Positions 33,354-42,816 of a stretch of 64,000 nt of DNA are shown one piece after another. How positions within the stretch are numbered: position 1 is the stretch's first letter; every line of letters starts with the position of its first letter. Under the pieces are notes generated by a model. It did no database searches. It had not been told where the DNA came from and was given only the letters and a program-made list of their open reading frames with translations. The DNA lies in assembly GCF_004005855.1 (NCBI RefSeq), contig NZ_SACL01000007.1:62001-126000 (forward strand), given 5' to 3'. This stretch comes from Rhodovarius crocodyli. GTDB taxonomy: Bacteria; Pseudomonadota; Alphaproteobacteria; Acetobacterales; Acetobacteraceae. Made by a program: the position numbers and the translations under genes.

Positions 33354-35368
33354 CAGACGTTCTCCATCACGAGGTTGCCGAGCGCGTCGGTTTCCGCGCT
33401 CCAGCCAGGGGGCACCAGCACGGTGCAGTCGGATTGGGTGACGATGGCGGGGCCGGTGAAACGCCCGCCGGGGTTCAGTGCTGCGCGGCGATACAGCCCC
33501 GCCTGGCGCGTGGCGCCACCCATGGTCAGCGGCACCAGCTTTTCCGGGGTTTCCTCATGCTCGCCGCCCGGGTTGGACAGGAAGGGCAGGGGAGGCGCCG
33601 CGCGGCGGGCGACGGCTCGCAGGCTGACCACCTCGACGGGGGCGCCGGGCTCGCTGTGGCCGAAGGCTTCCTCATGCGCCGCGTGGAAGTTCTCGGCGAG
33701 CGCCGCGATGCTGTCGCCGGCGGGCACGGTCAGCTCGAAGGACTGGCCGCGATAGCGCAGATCGGCGGCCAGCGTCGTCTCGGCCTCACCCGCGCCGCCC
33801 ATCTCGGCGAGCGCCGCCCCGGCCTCGGCGGCAAGCTCCGCCAGGCCGGACTGGATGGTGGGCCAGAAGGCGGGTTCCAGCGGCATCAGCACGGTGCGCA
33901 TGGTGTCGCGCCGCAGGTCCGCGGCCAGGGCGCCCAGCGCGCACAGCGTGCCGGGCACGGGCGGCACCAGCACGCGGCGGATGCCGGCGGTCTCCGCCAG
34001 CAGCGCGCCCAGCATGGGGCCGGCGCCGCCGAAGGGCATCAGCGTCAGCTCGCTGGCATGCATGCCAGCGCGGGCCAGCAGCTTGTCGATCTCGACCAGC
34101 ATGCCGCTGATGGCCACCTGCAGCACGCCCTCCGCAGCACCGGCGGCGTCGGTCTTGAGCGCCGCGGCGATGGGGGCGATCGCCTTTTCCGACAGGGACT
34201 TGTCAGGCGCGATGGCGCCGAAGCCCAGCTCGCCCTGGCCCAGGATGCCGCAGAGCAGCGCGGCGTCGGTCACGGTGCAGCGTTCGCCCCCGCGCCCGAA
34301 ACAGGCCGGGCCGGGGGTGGAGCCGGCGCTCTCGGGCCCCACCTGCAGCACGCCCTGCGCGTCGATCCGCGCGATGGACCCGCCGCCCTGGCCGCTGGAG
34401 ACGACCGCGACGCTCGGGATGGAGAGCGGGAAGTCGCCGATATTGTGCCCCGTGCCGAAGGCGGGGCGCCCGTCGATCAGCAGGGCCACATCGGCGCTGG
34501 TGCCGCCGACATCCAGCGTCAGCACGGCACCCACGCCGGCGGCCTTCGCCACCACGCCGGCACCGACGACGCCCGAGGCCGTGCCCGACAGCAGCATGCC
34601 CACGCAGTCCCGCCGGCCGCGCTGCGCCGTCATGGTGCCGCCGGCCGAGGTGGTCAGCAGCAGCGGCGCCGCGATGGCGGCCGCGCGCAGCTGGTTCTCC
34701 ACCCGCTCCAGATAGGCATCGATGCGCGGGTGCACATAGGCGTTCAGCACGGCGGTCGTCGTGCGCTCATACTCGCGGATGGCGGGCCAGACCTCGGCGC
34801 CATGGAAGGTGAACAGGTCGGGCGCGATCTCGTTGATCATCGCGACCACCGCGCGCTCATGCGCATCATTGCGCCAGGCGTGCAGGAAGGAGACGACGAT
34901 GCCCCGGGCGCCCGCGGCCTGGGCGGCGGAGACGGCGGCGGCCACGCTGTCGCGCTCAGGGGCCAGGACGGTGTTGCCCTCGGCATCCATGCGCTCGGCG
35001 ATGCCGAACACGTGCTCGCGCGGCACCAGCGGCTCCGGGCGCTCGCAGAACAGGCTGTAGGTGTCGGGCATGCGCAGGCGTGCCAGCTCCAGCATGTCCG
35101 TGAAGCCCTGGGTGGTGAACAGCGCCAGCGGCGCGCCCCTGCGCTGGATGATGGTGTTCACGCCCACCGTGGTGCCGTGCACGAAGCGCTCCACCGCGGC
35201 GGGCACCAGCCCTTCGGCCGTCAGGCGGCGCAGCCCCTCGGCCACGTCGTCGCCCGGGGCGTTGGGGGTGGTCAGCACCTTCAGCGTGCGCAGATCGCCC
35301 GTGTCGGTGTCGAGCGCGGTGAAATCCGCGAAGGTGCCGCCGATATCCACGCCGATACGCCAAGCCAT
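33353..35368 (-). CDS. hyuA: Hydantoinase/oxoprolinase-type subunit A (first twin pair)
   Basis: 671 residues. The first phosphate loop is DIGGTFADF, with Ala where most HyuA have Thr (GGTFTD); HGTTVGVNTIIQR and the second loop DVGGTSADVALL are canonical. C-terminal LMPFGGAGPML is present. Encodes one subunit of an ATP-dependent amidohydrolase with the HyuB immediately downstream. No transporter adjoins this pair. Substrate unknown; hydantoins, pyroglutamate and related lactams are the known substrates of the family, while acetone/acetophenone carboxylases are related but have extra subunits. Confidence 0.87.
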   Translation of the reverse strand: MAWRIGVDIGGTFADFTALDTDTGDLRTLKVLTTPNAPGDDVAEGLRRLTAEGLVPAAVERFVHGTTVGVNTIIQRRGAPLALFTTQGFTDMLELARLRMPDTYSLFCERPEPLVPREHVFGIAERMDAEGNTVLAPERDSVAAAVSAAQAAGARGIVVSFLHAWRNDAHERAVVAMINEIAPDLFTFHGAEVWPAIREYERTTTAVLNAYVHPRIDAYLERVENQLRAAAIAAPLLLTTSAGGTMTAQRGRRDCVGMLLSGTASGVVGAGVVAKAAGVGAVLTLDVGGTSADVALLIDGRPAFGTGHNIGDFPLSIPSVAVVSSGQGGGSIARIDAQGVLQVGPESAGSTPGPACFGRGGERCTVTDAALLCGILGQGELGFGAIAPDKSLSEKAIAPIAAALKTDAAGAAEGVLQVAISGMLVEIDKLLARAGMHASELTLMPFGGAGPMLGALLAETAGIRRVLVPPVPGTLCALGALAADLRRDTMRTVLMPLEPAFWPTIQSGLAELAAEAGAALAEMGGAGEAETTLAADLRYRGQSFELTVPAGDSIAALAENFHAAHEEAFGHSEPGAPVEVVSLRAVARRAAPPLPFLSNPGGEHEETPEKLVPLTMGGATRQAGLYRRAALNPGGRFTGPAIVTQSDCTVLVPPGWSAETDALGNLVMENV

Positions 35369-35475
35369 GCCGAAATCACCTCAAATGACTGAGGCGCAGC
35401 ATGGCCGGGCGCGGCGCGGGGCGCGAGTTCCGATGCGGGCGCGCGTGATAGCCTGCGGTTATACGCGCGCCGGGC

Positions 35476-37458
35476 TCACTCGGCCGCCAGGGCTTCGTCC
35501 AGCCCGTGCTTGCGGCGCATGTCCTCGGCCAGGCGGCGCATCTGGGCGCGCTCGCCGAGTTCGGCATGGGTGCCGGCGGCGACGGCGCGGAAGAACTCGC
35601 CCTTCAGGTAGTGGCGCCACTGCACCGGCAGCTGCGCCAGGGCCGTGGTCATTTCCTCATAGCGCGCGCGGGTCCAGACCGCCTCGAAGGCATCGCGCCT
35701 CGCGCCATAGTCGAAGCCCTGGCGCGGGGTGTGGCCGGCGCGCAGGGCCAGCGTCGCGGCGCTGTCCACCGCGCCGTCCACGATCGCCACGCCATAGTCG
35801 CGCGCGGCGGCCTCCATGGAGACGAAGCCGCGCTTCACATCGGTCAGCACCGCCTCTGGCGCACGGGCGAAGGCATCGCCATAGCCGCCCGCGCCCGGGC
35901 CGATGACGCGGACGATGTCGCCCGGGTTGCACTTCACCAGGTCGGTGTTGCCCAGGCTCAGTTCCTCGGGCGTGCCGGGGTTGCGCAGGAAGCGCGAGGT
36001 ATTGCCCGCCCGCCCGCCGCAGGCGCCCCAGGATTGGAACACCGACCTGTTGCGGTTGCGCGCCGTGACGACGGAGCCAGGCGAGAACACCTGGAACTCC
36101 ATCACCGCCGCCAGGCCGCCGCGATACTGGCCGGGGCCCGCGCTGTCGCGTTCCAGCCCATAGCGCAGGATGCGGATAGGCACCTCGGCCTCGTTGATCT
36201 CGACCGGCGTGTTCTTCAGGAAGGCCTGGGCGCCGCCCGCGCCGTTCGGCCCGTCATGCCGGGGTGTGCCGCCGCCGCCGCCGCCCACGGCACCCAGAGA
36301 GGCCATGACGGTGCGCCCGTCCCGGCCAGAGGTCCGCACGTTCAGGATGGCATTGCCGCCCGGGGAGGTGGTGGCCAGCTTCTCGGGCACCGCCTGCAGG
36401 AAGGCGCCGAACGTCACGATCTGCGTCATCATGCAGGTCAGGCTGCGCATGCCGACGGCCGCCCCCGGCTCCGCATTCACGATGGTGCCGCGCGGCAGCA
36501 CGGCGCGCGCCGGCCGCAGCGTGCCGGCATTGAGCAGCAGCTGCGGGTTCAGCGTGAACAGCACATAGGTCAGCCCCACCATCACGATCGGGTGCCGCAC
36601 CTCACCGCCCGTGGGCATGTTCAGCGAGGACGCCAGCTGCGGGTCGCTGCCGGTATAGTCCAGCTCGACCTCATCACCCTGCACCCGCACCGTGAGGGCC
36701 ATGCGGCAGGGGTTGCCGCCCTCGCCATCCTCATCGGCGTAGTCCGCGAAGAAATACTCGCCATCGGGGATGTCGCGGATGACGCGCCGCGCCTGTTCCT
36801 CGGCATAGTCCAGGATCTGCTCGATGCCCGAGGCGAAGGCCGGGTAGCCGAAGCGGGCGATGATCTCGTGGATGCGGCGTTCACCGATGTTGACGGAGGC
36901 GAATTGCGCCATCAGGTCGCCGTGGTTCTGCTCGGGCATGCGCACGTTGATGCGCAGGATCTCCATGACGTCCTGGTTGATCTCACCCCGGCGGACCAGC
37001 TTCAGCGGCGGGATGCGGATGCCTTCCTGCTCGATCTCGGTCAGCGTGCGCGACAGGCTGGCGGGCACGGCGCCGCCCACATCGGTGTTGTGGATGTGGC
37101 CCACCACGAAGCAGGCGATCTTTCCCTCATGGAACACCGGCTTCCAGATATGGATGTCGGGCGAATGGGTGCAGACATAGCCGCTGTACGGGTCGTTGGT
37201 CGCGCAGATGTCGCCTTCCTCATAGTGGTCGATCATCCGAAGCACCGGGCCGTAATCGATGCCGCTGTACCAGGGCGCGCCGAAATGCCGCGGGGAGGCG
37301 AAGGCCTTCCCATCAGGCGTGACCAGCGTGCAGGAGAAATCCTCCGTCTCCTTCACGAAGGTGGAATGCGCGGTGCGCATCAGCGTGAAGGCCATGGCAT
37401 CGGCGGCGGCCGCGCAATGATTGGCCAGGATCTGCAGGTTGCGGCGGTCGAGGCTCAT
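35476..37458 (-). CDS. hyuB: Hydantoinase/oxoprolinase-type subunit B (second twin pair)
   Basis: 660 residues. DRRNLQILANHCAAAADAMA and MRTAHSTFVKETEDFSCTLV match the first twin HyuB closely in layout, as does GAGGYGDAFARAPEAVLTDV near the C terminus with a similar extra tail of about 70 residues. The start overlaps the stop of the partner HyuA (ATGA). A gap of about 107 bp separates it from the next HyuA. The two pairs look like an old tandem duplication that has diverged in sequence. Confidence 0.87.
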   Translation of the reverse strand: MSLDRRNLQILANHCAAAADAMAFTLMRTAHSTFVKETEDFSCTLVTPDGKAFASPRHFGAPWYSGIDYGPVLRMIDHYEEGDICATNDPYSGYVCTHSPDIHIWKPVFHEGKIACFVVGHIHNTDVGGAVPASLSRTLTEIEQEGIRIPPLKLVRRGEINQDVMEILRINVRMPEQNHGDLMAQFASVNIGERRIHEIIARFGYPAFASGIEQILDYAEEQARRVIRDIPDGEYFFADYADEDGEGGNPCRMALTVRVQGDEVELDYTGSDPQLASSLNMPTGGEVRHPIVMVGLTYVLFTLNPQLLLNAGTLRPARAVLPRGTIVNAEPGAAVGMRSLTCMMTQIVTFGAFLQAVPEKLATTSPGGNAILNVRTSGRDGRTVMASLGAVGGGGGGTPRHDGPNGAGGAQAFLKNTPVEINEAEVPIRILRYGLERDSAGPGQYRGGLAAVMEFQVFSPGSVVTARNRNRSVFQSWGACGGRAGNTSRFLRNPGTPEELSLGNTDLVKCNPGDIVRVIGPGAGGYGDAFARAPEAVLTDVKRGFVSMEAAARDYGVAIVDGAVDSAATLALRAGHTPRQGFDYGARRDAFEAVWTRARYEEMTTALAQLPVQWRHYLKGEFFRAVAAGTHAELGERAQMRRLAEDMRRKHGLDEALAAE

Positions 37459-39500
37459 GCGGCTTTCTCCGGCACGGCAATGATGAGGTTGCCGAAGCCG
37501 TCCACCCGCACGGTGAAGCCGGCCGGCACGCAGGTGGTGCAGTCGGGTTGCGCGATGATGGCGGGGCCGGGGAAGGTATGGCCTGCCCGCAGCGCCTCGC
37601 GCCGATACAGCGCGGCCCGGGTGTGCGCGCCGTCGAGATAGACGGGCACCAGGCGGTCAGGTTCGGCCGGCCCTTCGGCGGGCGGGCAGGGGCGCAGCCG
37701 CGGCTTGGGCGTGGCACCGGCGACCACCAGGCGCAGCGTGATCAGCTGCACCGCCGCCTTTTCGTCGGCATGGCCGAACATGACGCGGTGACGGTCATGG
37801 AAGGCACGGGTGATGGCCGGGATGTCCGTGATGGCATCCAGTTCCAGCGGCACCGCGATTTCATGCGACTGGCCGCGATAGCGCATTTCGGCCGACAGGT
37901 TCAGGGTCGCTTCGCCGGCGAAGCCCTGCTCCTCATGCAGCCAATGCAGCGCCTGGGCCTTCATGCCTTCCAGTGCCTCCGCCAGGCGCGGGGCCACGGC
38001 GGGCGCCAATGTCGCGTAGACGATGCGGATGAAGTCGTTGCGCAGATCGGCGATCAGCCCGCCCATGGCGCTGAGCACGCCAGGCGCCGGCGGCACCACG
38101 ACCGAGGCCATGTTCAGCTCCCGCGCCAGGAAGCAGGCCAGCATCGGCCCCGCGCCGCCGAAGGCCAGCAGCGAGAATTCCCGCACATCGATGCCGAAGC
38201 GCGACACCAGGGCCGAGGTGTCGGTGTACATGCCCGACACCGCGAGCTCGATGATCTCGCCCGCCGCCTGTTCCAGCGGAATGCCGAGCGGGCCGGCGAC
38301 CGTGCCGACAGCGGCCTTGGCGCGATCGAGGTCGAGCGTGACGGCGCCATAGCCCAGCCCCGCATGGCCGATGAGCCCCGAGACGGCCACCGCATCGGTG
38401 ATGGTCGGGCGTTCCCCGCCGCGCCCGTAGCAGGCCGGGCCGGGCAGGGAGCCGGCACTTTCCGGCCCCACCTTCAACACGCCGAATTCGTCCACCGAGG
38501 CGATCGACCCGCCACCCTGGCCGATCGAGGTGACGGAGACCGAGGGGATGTGGATCTGGAAATCGCCGATCACCTCGCCCGAACCGTATTCCGGCTGGCC
38601 GTCGATGATGACCGCGACATCGGCGCTTGTGCCGCCGATATCCAGGCTCATGATGCGGGGCAGGCCGGCGGCCTGGGCCACGAAGGCAGCCCCGATGACG
38701 CCGGAGGCGGTGCCCGACAGCAGCATCTGCACGCATTCGGCCCGCGCCTGGGCAGCACCCATCACGCCGCCGTTGGATTTGGTGATGCGCAGGCCGCAAT
38801 TCACGCCGAGCTCACGCAGCCGGTCCTCGAAGGCATCCAAATACAGCGCCACGCGCGGCTGCACATGGCCGCTGATGGCGGCCGTCATGGTGCGCTCATA
38901 TTCGCGGATGATGGGCCAGATGGCGGCCGAGCGGAATACCGGCAGTTCCGGCGCCAGGCGGCGGATCATGGCCTCGGCCGCCTGTTCATGGGCCGGGTTG
39001 CGCCAGGCATGCAGGAAGGCGATCAGGATGCCCTGCGCACCGGAAGCAATGGCCCCGTGCACCGCCCCGGCCACGCTGGCTTCCTCGATCGGCGTCAGCA
39101 CGGCGCCCTCGGCATCCACCCGTTCCTCGATGCCGAACACGCGTTCACGCGGGATCAGCGGGTCCGGCCTGCGGGAGAACAGGTTGTGGTAGGCCGCCAT
39201 CTTCAGGCGGGCCAGTTCCAGCACATCCTCGAAGTTGCGGGTGGTGAACAGCGCCAGCTTCAACCCGTTGCGCTGGATGACGGTGTTGATCCCCACCGTG
39301 GTGCCATGGGTGAAATAGCCCACATCGGCGGCCTGGATGCCGTGGCGGGCGGCCAGCTGGCGCATGCCTTCCACGATCTCCTGCCCCGGCGCGTCGGGGC
39401 GCGAGAACACCTTCAAGGTGGTCAGGCTGCCATCCGCATCGTCCAGCACCGCGAAATCGGTGAAGGATCCGCCCACATCCACGCCCACGCGCAACGCCAT
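37455..39500 (-). CDS. hyuA: Hydantoinase/oxoprolinase-type subunit A (second twin pair)
   Basis: 681 residues. First phosphate loop DVGGSFTDFAVLDD has Ser in place of the usual Thr (GGTFTD), and the second loop is DIGGTSADVAVI. HGTTVGINTVIQRNG and LLAFGGAGPMLA are conserved. First gene of the second twin pair; its promoter must lie in the 167-bp gap shared with the divergent glycosyltransferase gene. Catalyses ATP-dependent amide-ring hydrolysis together with its HyuB, by family. Confidence 0.87.
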   Translation of the reverse strand: MALRVGVDVGGSFTDFAVLDDADGSLTTLKVFSRPDAPGQEIVEGMRQLAARHGIQAADVGYFTHGTTVGINTVIQRNGLKLALFTTRNFEDVLELARLKMAAYHNLFSRRPDPLIPRERVFGIEERVDAEGAVLTPIEEASVAGAVHGAIASGAQGILIAFLHAWRNPAHEQAAEAMIRRLAPELPVFRSAAIWPIIREYERTMTAAISGHVQPRVALYLDAFEDRLRELGVNCGLRITKSNGGVMGAAQARAECVQMLLSGTASGVIGAAFVAQAAGLPRIMSLDIGGTSADVAVIIDGQPEYGSGEVIGDFQIHIPSVSVTSIGQGGGSIASVDEFGVLKVGPESAGSLPGPACYGRGGERPTITDAVAVSGLIGHAGLGYGAVTLDLDRAKAAVGTVAGPLGIPLEQAAGEIIELAVSGMYTDTSALVSRFGIDVREFSLLAFGGAGPMLACFLARELNMASVVVPPAPGVLSAMGGLIADLRNDFIRIVYATLAPAVAPRLAEALEGMKAQALHWLHEEQGFAGEATLNLSAEMRYRGQSHEIAVPLELDAITDIPAITRAFHDRHRVMFGHADEKAAVQLITLRLVVAGATPKPRLRPCPPAEGPAEPDRLVPVYLDGAHTRAALYRREALRAGHTFPGPAIIAQPDCTTCVPAGFTVRVDGFGNLIIAVPEKAA

Positions 39501-39667
39501 CGCCGTATCGTCCCGTAGTGATGCGAGTGGCTTGCCATGCGGGGCGGGCCTGCCGCCAATATCGTTTTGGCGGCGGGGCCAAACCCGGGGTTATGCCCGC
39601 GCCGCATGCCTTCGCATCCTTGGCGCATGCGTTAAGCTGAGCCCCGCCAGAACGTCCGGAGCCCCCA

Positions 39668-41506
39668 CTGCCTCACGATCCTCCCCCGCCCACCGTCCCC
39701 GCCGAGGCGGTCGCCCGCGCCTTCTATGAGGCGCTGCTGCTGCGTTCGCCCGATGCCGGGGGGCTGGCCTTTCATGCCGGCAGGCTGGCCGAGGGCTATC
39801 CGGTGACGCTGGCGATGCAGGAGTTCGTGGGCAGCGGCGAATTCGCCGCGCGCTTCGAGGAGATAGCCCGCGCCTACAACCTGCCGCGCGAGGCGCCCCG
39901 GCCGGTGGTGCCCGCGGAGCCGCTGTTCCAGCTGGCCCAGCGCAGCGAGGACACCGCCACCATCGCCACCCTGTGCGAGACGGTGCTGGCGCTGGACCCC
40001 AGCCACCGGCACGCCCGCTTCCTGCTGGCCCATGCGCGGGAGAGGATGTGGCGGCCGGACCTGGCGCTGGCCGGCTACGATGCCGCCCTGGCGCTGGCGC
40101 CCGACGACACCGACGCGCTGTTCCGCCAGGCCATGCTGCTGGGCCGGCTGGGCTGCCACGCGGCGCGCCTGGCCCCATTGCGGCGGCTGGTGAGCCTGAA
40201 CCCAGCGCATCCGCAGAACTGGTTCGAGCTGGGCCATGCCTGGCTGCAGCTGGAAATGCCCGGCCCCGCCATGGCGGCCTTGTCGCAGCTGGGCGTGGTG
40301 CGTGACCCTTATTGGCTTTCCGTCATCGAGCAGGCGCGGCGTGCGCGCGATGACGCACGCCGGCAGGCCCTGGTGCTGCTGCGCGGCCGGGCGCCCCAGG
40401 AAGCAGCCCAGGATGCGCCGCAACTGGCGCGGCTGCTGGTGCGGCTGGGCCGGGGGCGGGCCGGGCGCGCGCTGTTGCGCACCGAAGCACCGGATACCGA
40501 GGCCCTGCACGCCCTGCACCTGCTGGAAGGCGATCTGCCGGGCGCTTTGGCGGTGCTGCGCCAGGCGCTTCCCGCCCGGCCCGGGCTGCTTCAGTCGCTG
40601 GTGCAGTTCTGCCTGCTGGCAGGGGATTTCCGCGCCGCCCACACCCTGCTGGCCGGGATGCGGCCGCAGCCGCCGAATGCCCCCGCCCTGCGGGCCGCCA
40701 TCGCGACAGGCTGCCCCGAGCTGCGGCCCGCGATCACCCATGAGGTCGCCCAGGGCATCGCGGGCGCCGCGCCCGATACCCTGTCCTGCCAGGCCTGGCT
40801 GACCCTGGAACTGGCGGAGGGGCGCCTGGCACCCCAGCAGCCCGACCGCCTGCCGGCCCTGGCACCTCCCTCGCCGCAGGATATTCCGTTCCGGGTCTTC
40901 CAGTACTGGAACAGCCCGGCGGTGCCGCCGGATGTCGCCGCCTGCATTGCCAGCTGGCGCCAGGTCGGCGGTGCCGAGCATGTGCTGTTCGACGACGCGG
41001 CGGCCGAGGCCTTCCTGCGGGCCGAATACGGCGCGGAGCACGCCCGGGCCTTCCTGCGCTGCTATCATCCCGCCATGCGGTCGGATTTCATCCGCATCGC
41101 CTGGCTGCACCGGCATGGCGGCATCTACACCGATGCCGATGAGCGTTGCCTGGCCCCGTTGTGGGGCGAGTACCAGAGCTGGAAACACGCAGCCGTGGTG
41201 CTGGTGCCCGACGTGACGGTGCCTTCCTATCTGCACAACTGGTTCATCGCCGCCCGGCCGGGCACGGCCCTGCTGCAGGCCGCGCTGCAGGACATGATGG
41301 CCGTGCTGGGCAGCGGGCCGCCCGGCGGGCGGCCGGACATCTGGCAGACCACGGGCCCCGGCCTGATCACCCGCGCCTTCGTGGCCGCCCGCGGCAAGCA
41401 GCCGGTGGTCCTGCTGGACATCGACCGTTATCGCCGCATCTGCGGCAATGAGACCGCGCTGGCCTACAAGGCGACGGCCGAAGGCAACTGGCGCCTCGCG
41501 CGCTAG
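39668..41506 (+). CDS. DUF4214-TPR-GT32 (OCH1-like, DXD) glycosyltransferase, CTG start
   Basis: About 612 residues if translation starts at CTG. The frame has no ATG, GTG or TTG between the stop at 39638 and a GTG at 39803, yet codons before that GTG encode a DUF4214-like unit (FYEALLLRSPDAGGLAFHAG, then FVGSGEFAARF). CCGGAG lies a few bases before the CTG. Residues 95-370 form TPR-like helical repeats (CETVLALDPSHRHARFLLAH, YDAALALAPDDTDALFRQ). The C-terminal 240 residues are a GT32-type transferase with FQYWNSPAVPPDV, MRSDFIRIAWLHRHGGIY and D489-A-D491. A cytoplasmic sugar transferase is likely. Starting at GTG 39803 would cut the first domain; an indel upstream is the alternative. Confidence 0.78.
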   Translation: MPHDPPPPTVPAEAVARAFYEALLLRSPDAGGLAFHAGRLAEGYPVTLAMQEFVGSGEFAARFEEIARAYNLPREAPRPVVPAEPLFQLAQRSEDTATIATLCETVLALDPSHRHARFLLAHARERMWRPDLALAGYDAALALAPDDTDALFRQAMLLGRLGCHAARLAPLRRLVSLNPAHPQNWFELGHAWLQLEMPGPAMAALSQLGVVRDPYWLSVIEQARRARDDARRQALVLLRGRAPQEAAQDAPQLARLLVRLGRGRAGRALLRTEAPDTEALHALHLLEGDLPGALAVLRQALPARPGLLQSLVQFCLLAGDFRAAHTLLAGMRPQPPNAPALRAAIATGCPELRPAITHEVAQGIAGAAPDTLSCQAWLTLELAEGRLAPQQPDRLPALAPPSPQDIPFRVFQYWNSPAVPPDVAACIASWRQVGGAEHVLFDDAAAEAFLRAEYGAEHARAFLRCYHPAMRSDFIRIAWLHRHGGIYTDADERCLAPLWGEYQSWKHAAVVLVPDVTVPSYLHNWFIAARPGTALLQAALQDMMAVLGSGPPGGRPDIWQTTGPGLITRAFVAARGKQPVVLLDIDRYRRICGNETALAYKATAEGNWRLAR

Positions 41507-41518
41507 GCGGGACGCAGG

Positions 41519-42391
41519 CTAGACGCAGGCCCTGATATGCTTGGTGAATTCCCGCACGAAACGGGCCGGCGGCCGGCCGCCATTGGTCACCAGCGACAGG
41601 CTCATCAGCACCGTGGGCAGGAAGGGGCGCGCGACGATGCCCGGGAAATCTGCCCAGGGCATCAGCCCGTCGACCAGCGCGACGCCCAGCCCCGCCCGCA
41701 CCAGCGGCACGGCGGAGATGGAGGGCGTGATCTCGATATGCACGGTCCGCGTCATGCCCGCGCGCTCGAAGGCCTGGTCCATCGGCGGGCCGACATCGGC
41801 GTGGGAGCCATAGGAGATCAGCGTCTCCCCCTTCAGGTCCGGCGGGGTCACGTGCGGCAGCCCGGCCAGAGGGTGGTCAGGGTGCATCAGCACCACCACG
41901 GGTGAGGCACGCAGCAGCTCCGTCCGGACCATGGGCGCGCGGATGGTGGAGAGGGTGAGGCCCAGATCCACCTCGCCCACCGCGATCATCTCGCTCAGCT
42001 CCTCGGCCGGCAGGGTGCGCACGATCAGCTTCACCTCCGGGTTGCGGGCCTTGAAGCGGGCGATCACGCCGGGCAGCAGGGCGAAGGTGGGCGGCGCGCT
42101 GGCGCCGATGCGCAGCAGCCCCACCTTGCGCTCGCGGATGCGCACGGCCAGGTCGCGCACCACCTCGAACTCGCGGAACAGGTGGTCGGCATCGGCGAAC
42201 AGCAGCTCGGCCTCCGCCGTCGGCACCAGCCGCCCGCCGATGCGGTCGAACAGCGCATAGCCCAGCTGGCTTTCGAAATGGCGCAGCATCTTGCTGACGG
42301 CGGGCTGGGAGATGTGCAGCGTCTCGGCTGCCGCGGTCAGGGTGCCGCTGCGCATGATGGCGCGGAAGATTTCCAGCTGGCGGATGTTCAC
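41519..42391 (-). CDS. LysR-family transcriptional regulator
   Basis: 290 residues from a GTG start that gives the standard VNIRQLEIFRAIMRSGTLTAAAE opening. HTH: HISQPAVSKMLRHFESQLGYALFDR. The effector domain follows (residues 90-290). It diverges from an HcnABC-like operon across 128 bp containing a T-N11-A palindrome, so it most probably controls that operon. Similar LysR proteins regulate opine and amino-acid oxidase genes; ligand unknown. The end is 12 bp from the convergent glycosyltransferase stop. Confidence 0.88.
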   Translation of the reverse strand: MNIRQLEIFRAIMRSGTLTAAAETLHISQPAVSKMLRHFESQLGYALFDRIGGRLVPTAEAELLFADADHLFREFEVVRDLAVRIRERKVGLLRIGASAPPTFALLPGVIARFKARNPEVKLIVRTLPAEELSEMIAVGEVDLGLTLSTIRAPMVRTELLRASPVVVLMHPDHPLAGLPHVTPPDLKGETLISYGSHADVGPPMDQAFERAGMTRTVHIEITPSISAVPLVRAGLGVALVDGLMPWADFPGIVARPFLPTVLMSLSLVTNGGRPPARFVREFTKHIRACV

Positions 42392-42427
42392 CGGGCCATT
42401 CCTGCACCGGGCGCGCGGCGATGTCGA

Positions 42428-42440
42428 TAACCTGAGGTTA
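42428..42440. promoter_or_regulatory. LysR-type T-N11-A operator
   Basis: TAACCTGAGGTTA is a perfect 13-bp dyad of the T-N11-A form recognised by LysR proteins, 36 bp from the LysR start and about 80 bp before the divergent operon. Confidence 0.6.
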
Positions 42441-42519
42441 GGGCAGCCGCCCGGATTGCGATTGGACCGGGGGCGGGGGCGGGATAATCCTGGCCGTTCT
42501 GTGGGCGCGGGGGTGCGGC

Positions 42520-42816
42520 GTGAGACTGAGGCGTGTGGCGGAAACGGGCAGGGCGCCCGTGGGGCTGGTGATAGACGGCGAACCCGCCACGGCGCTGGCC
42601 GGCGACACGCTGCTGACGGCGGTGCTGACCAACGGGCGGCAACTGCGGGTTTCCGAATTCGGCGATGGCGCGCGGGCGGGTTTCTGCCTGATGGGCGCCT
42701 GCCAGGATTGCTGGGTCTATACCGAGGATGGCGACCGCCTGCGCGCCTGTTCCACCCCCGTGGCCGAGGGCATGCGCATCGTGACGAAGGGGGCGACATG
42801 GCCGCGCCTCGGGTAG
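42520..42816 (+). CDS. Small [2Fe-2S] protein, HcnA-like subunit
   Basis: 98 residues from a GTG start. Four cysteines in the plant-ferredoxin arrangement C56-x4-C61-x2-C64-x12-C77 (FCLMGACQDCWV, then RACST). This is the small iron-sulphur subunit of HcnABC/opine-oxidase-type dehydrogenases, passing electrons from the flavin subunits. Its last 19 bases overlap the start of the next gene, so the three subunits are translated together. Hydrogen cyanide production itself should not be assumed, because many homologous sets oxidise other amino acids or opines. Confidence 0.85.
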   Translation: MRLRRVAETGRAPVGLVIDGEPATALAGDTLLTAVLTNGRQLRVSEFGDGARAGFCLMGACQDCWVYTEDGDRLRACSTPVAEGMRIVTKGATWPRLG

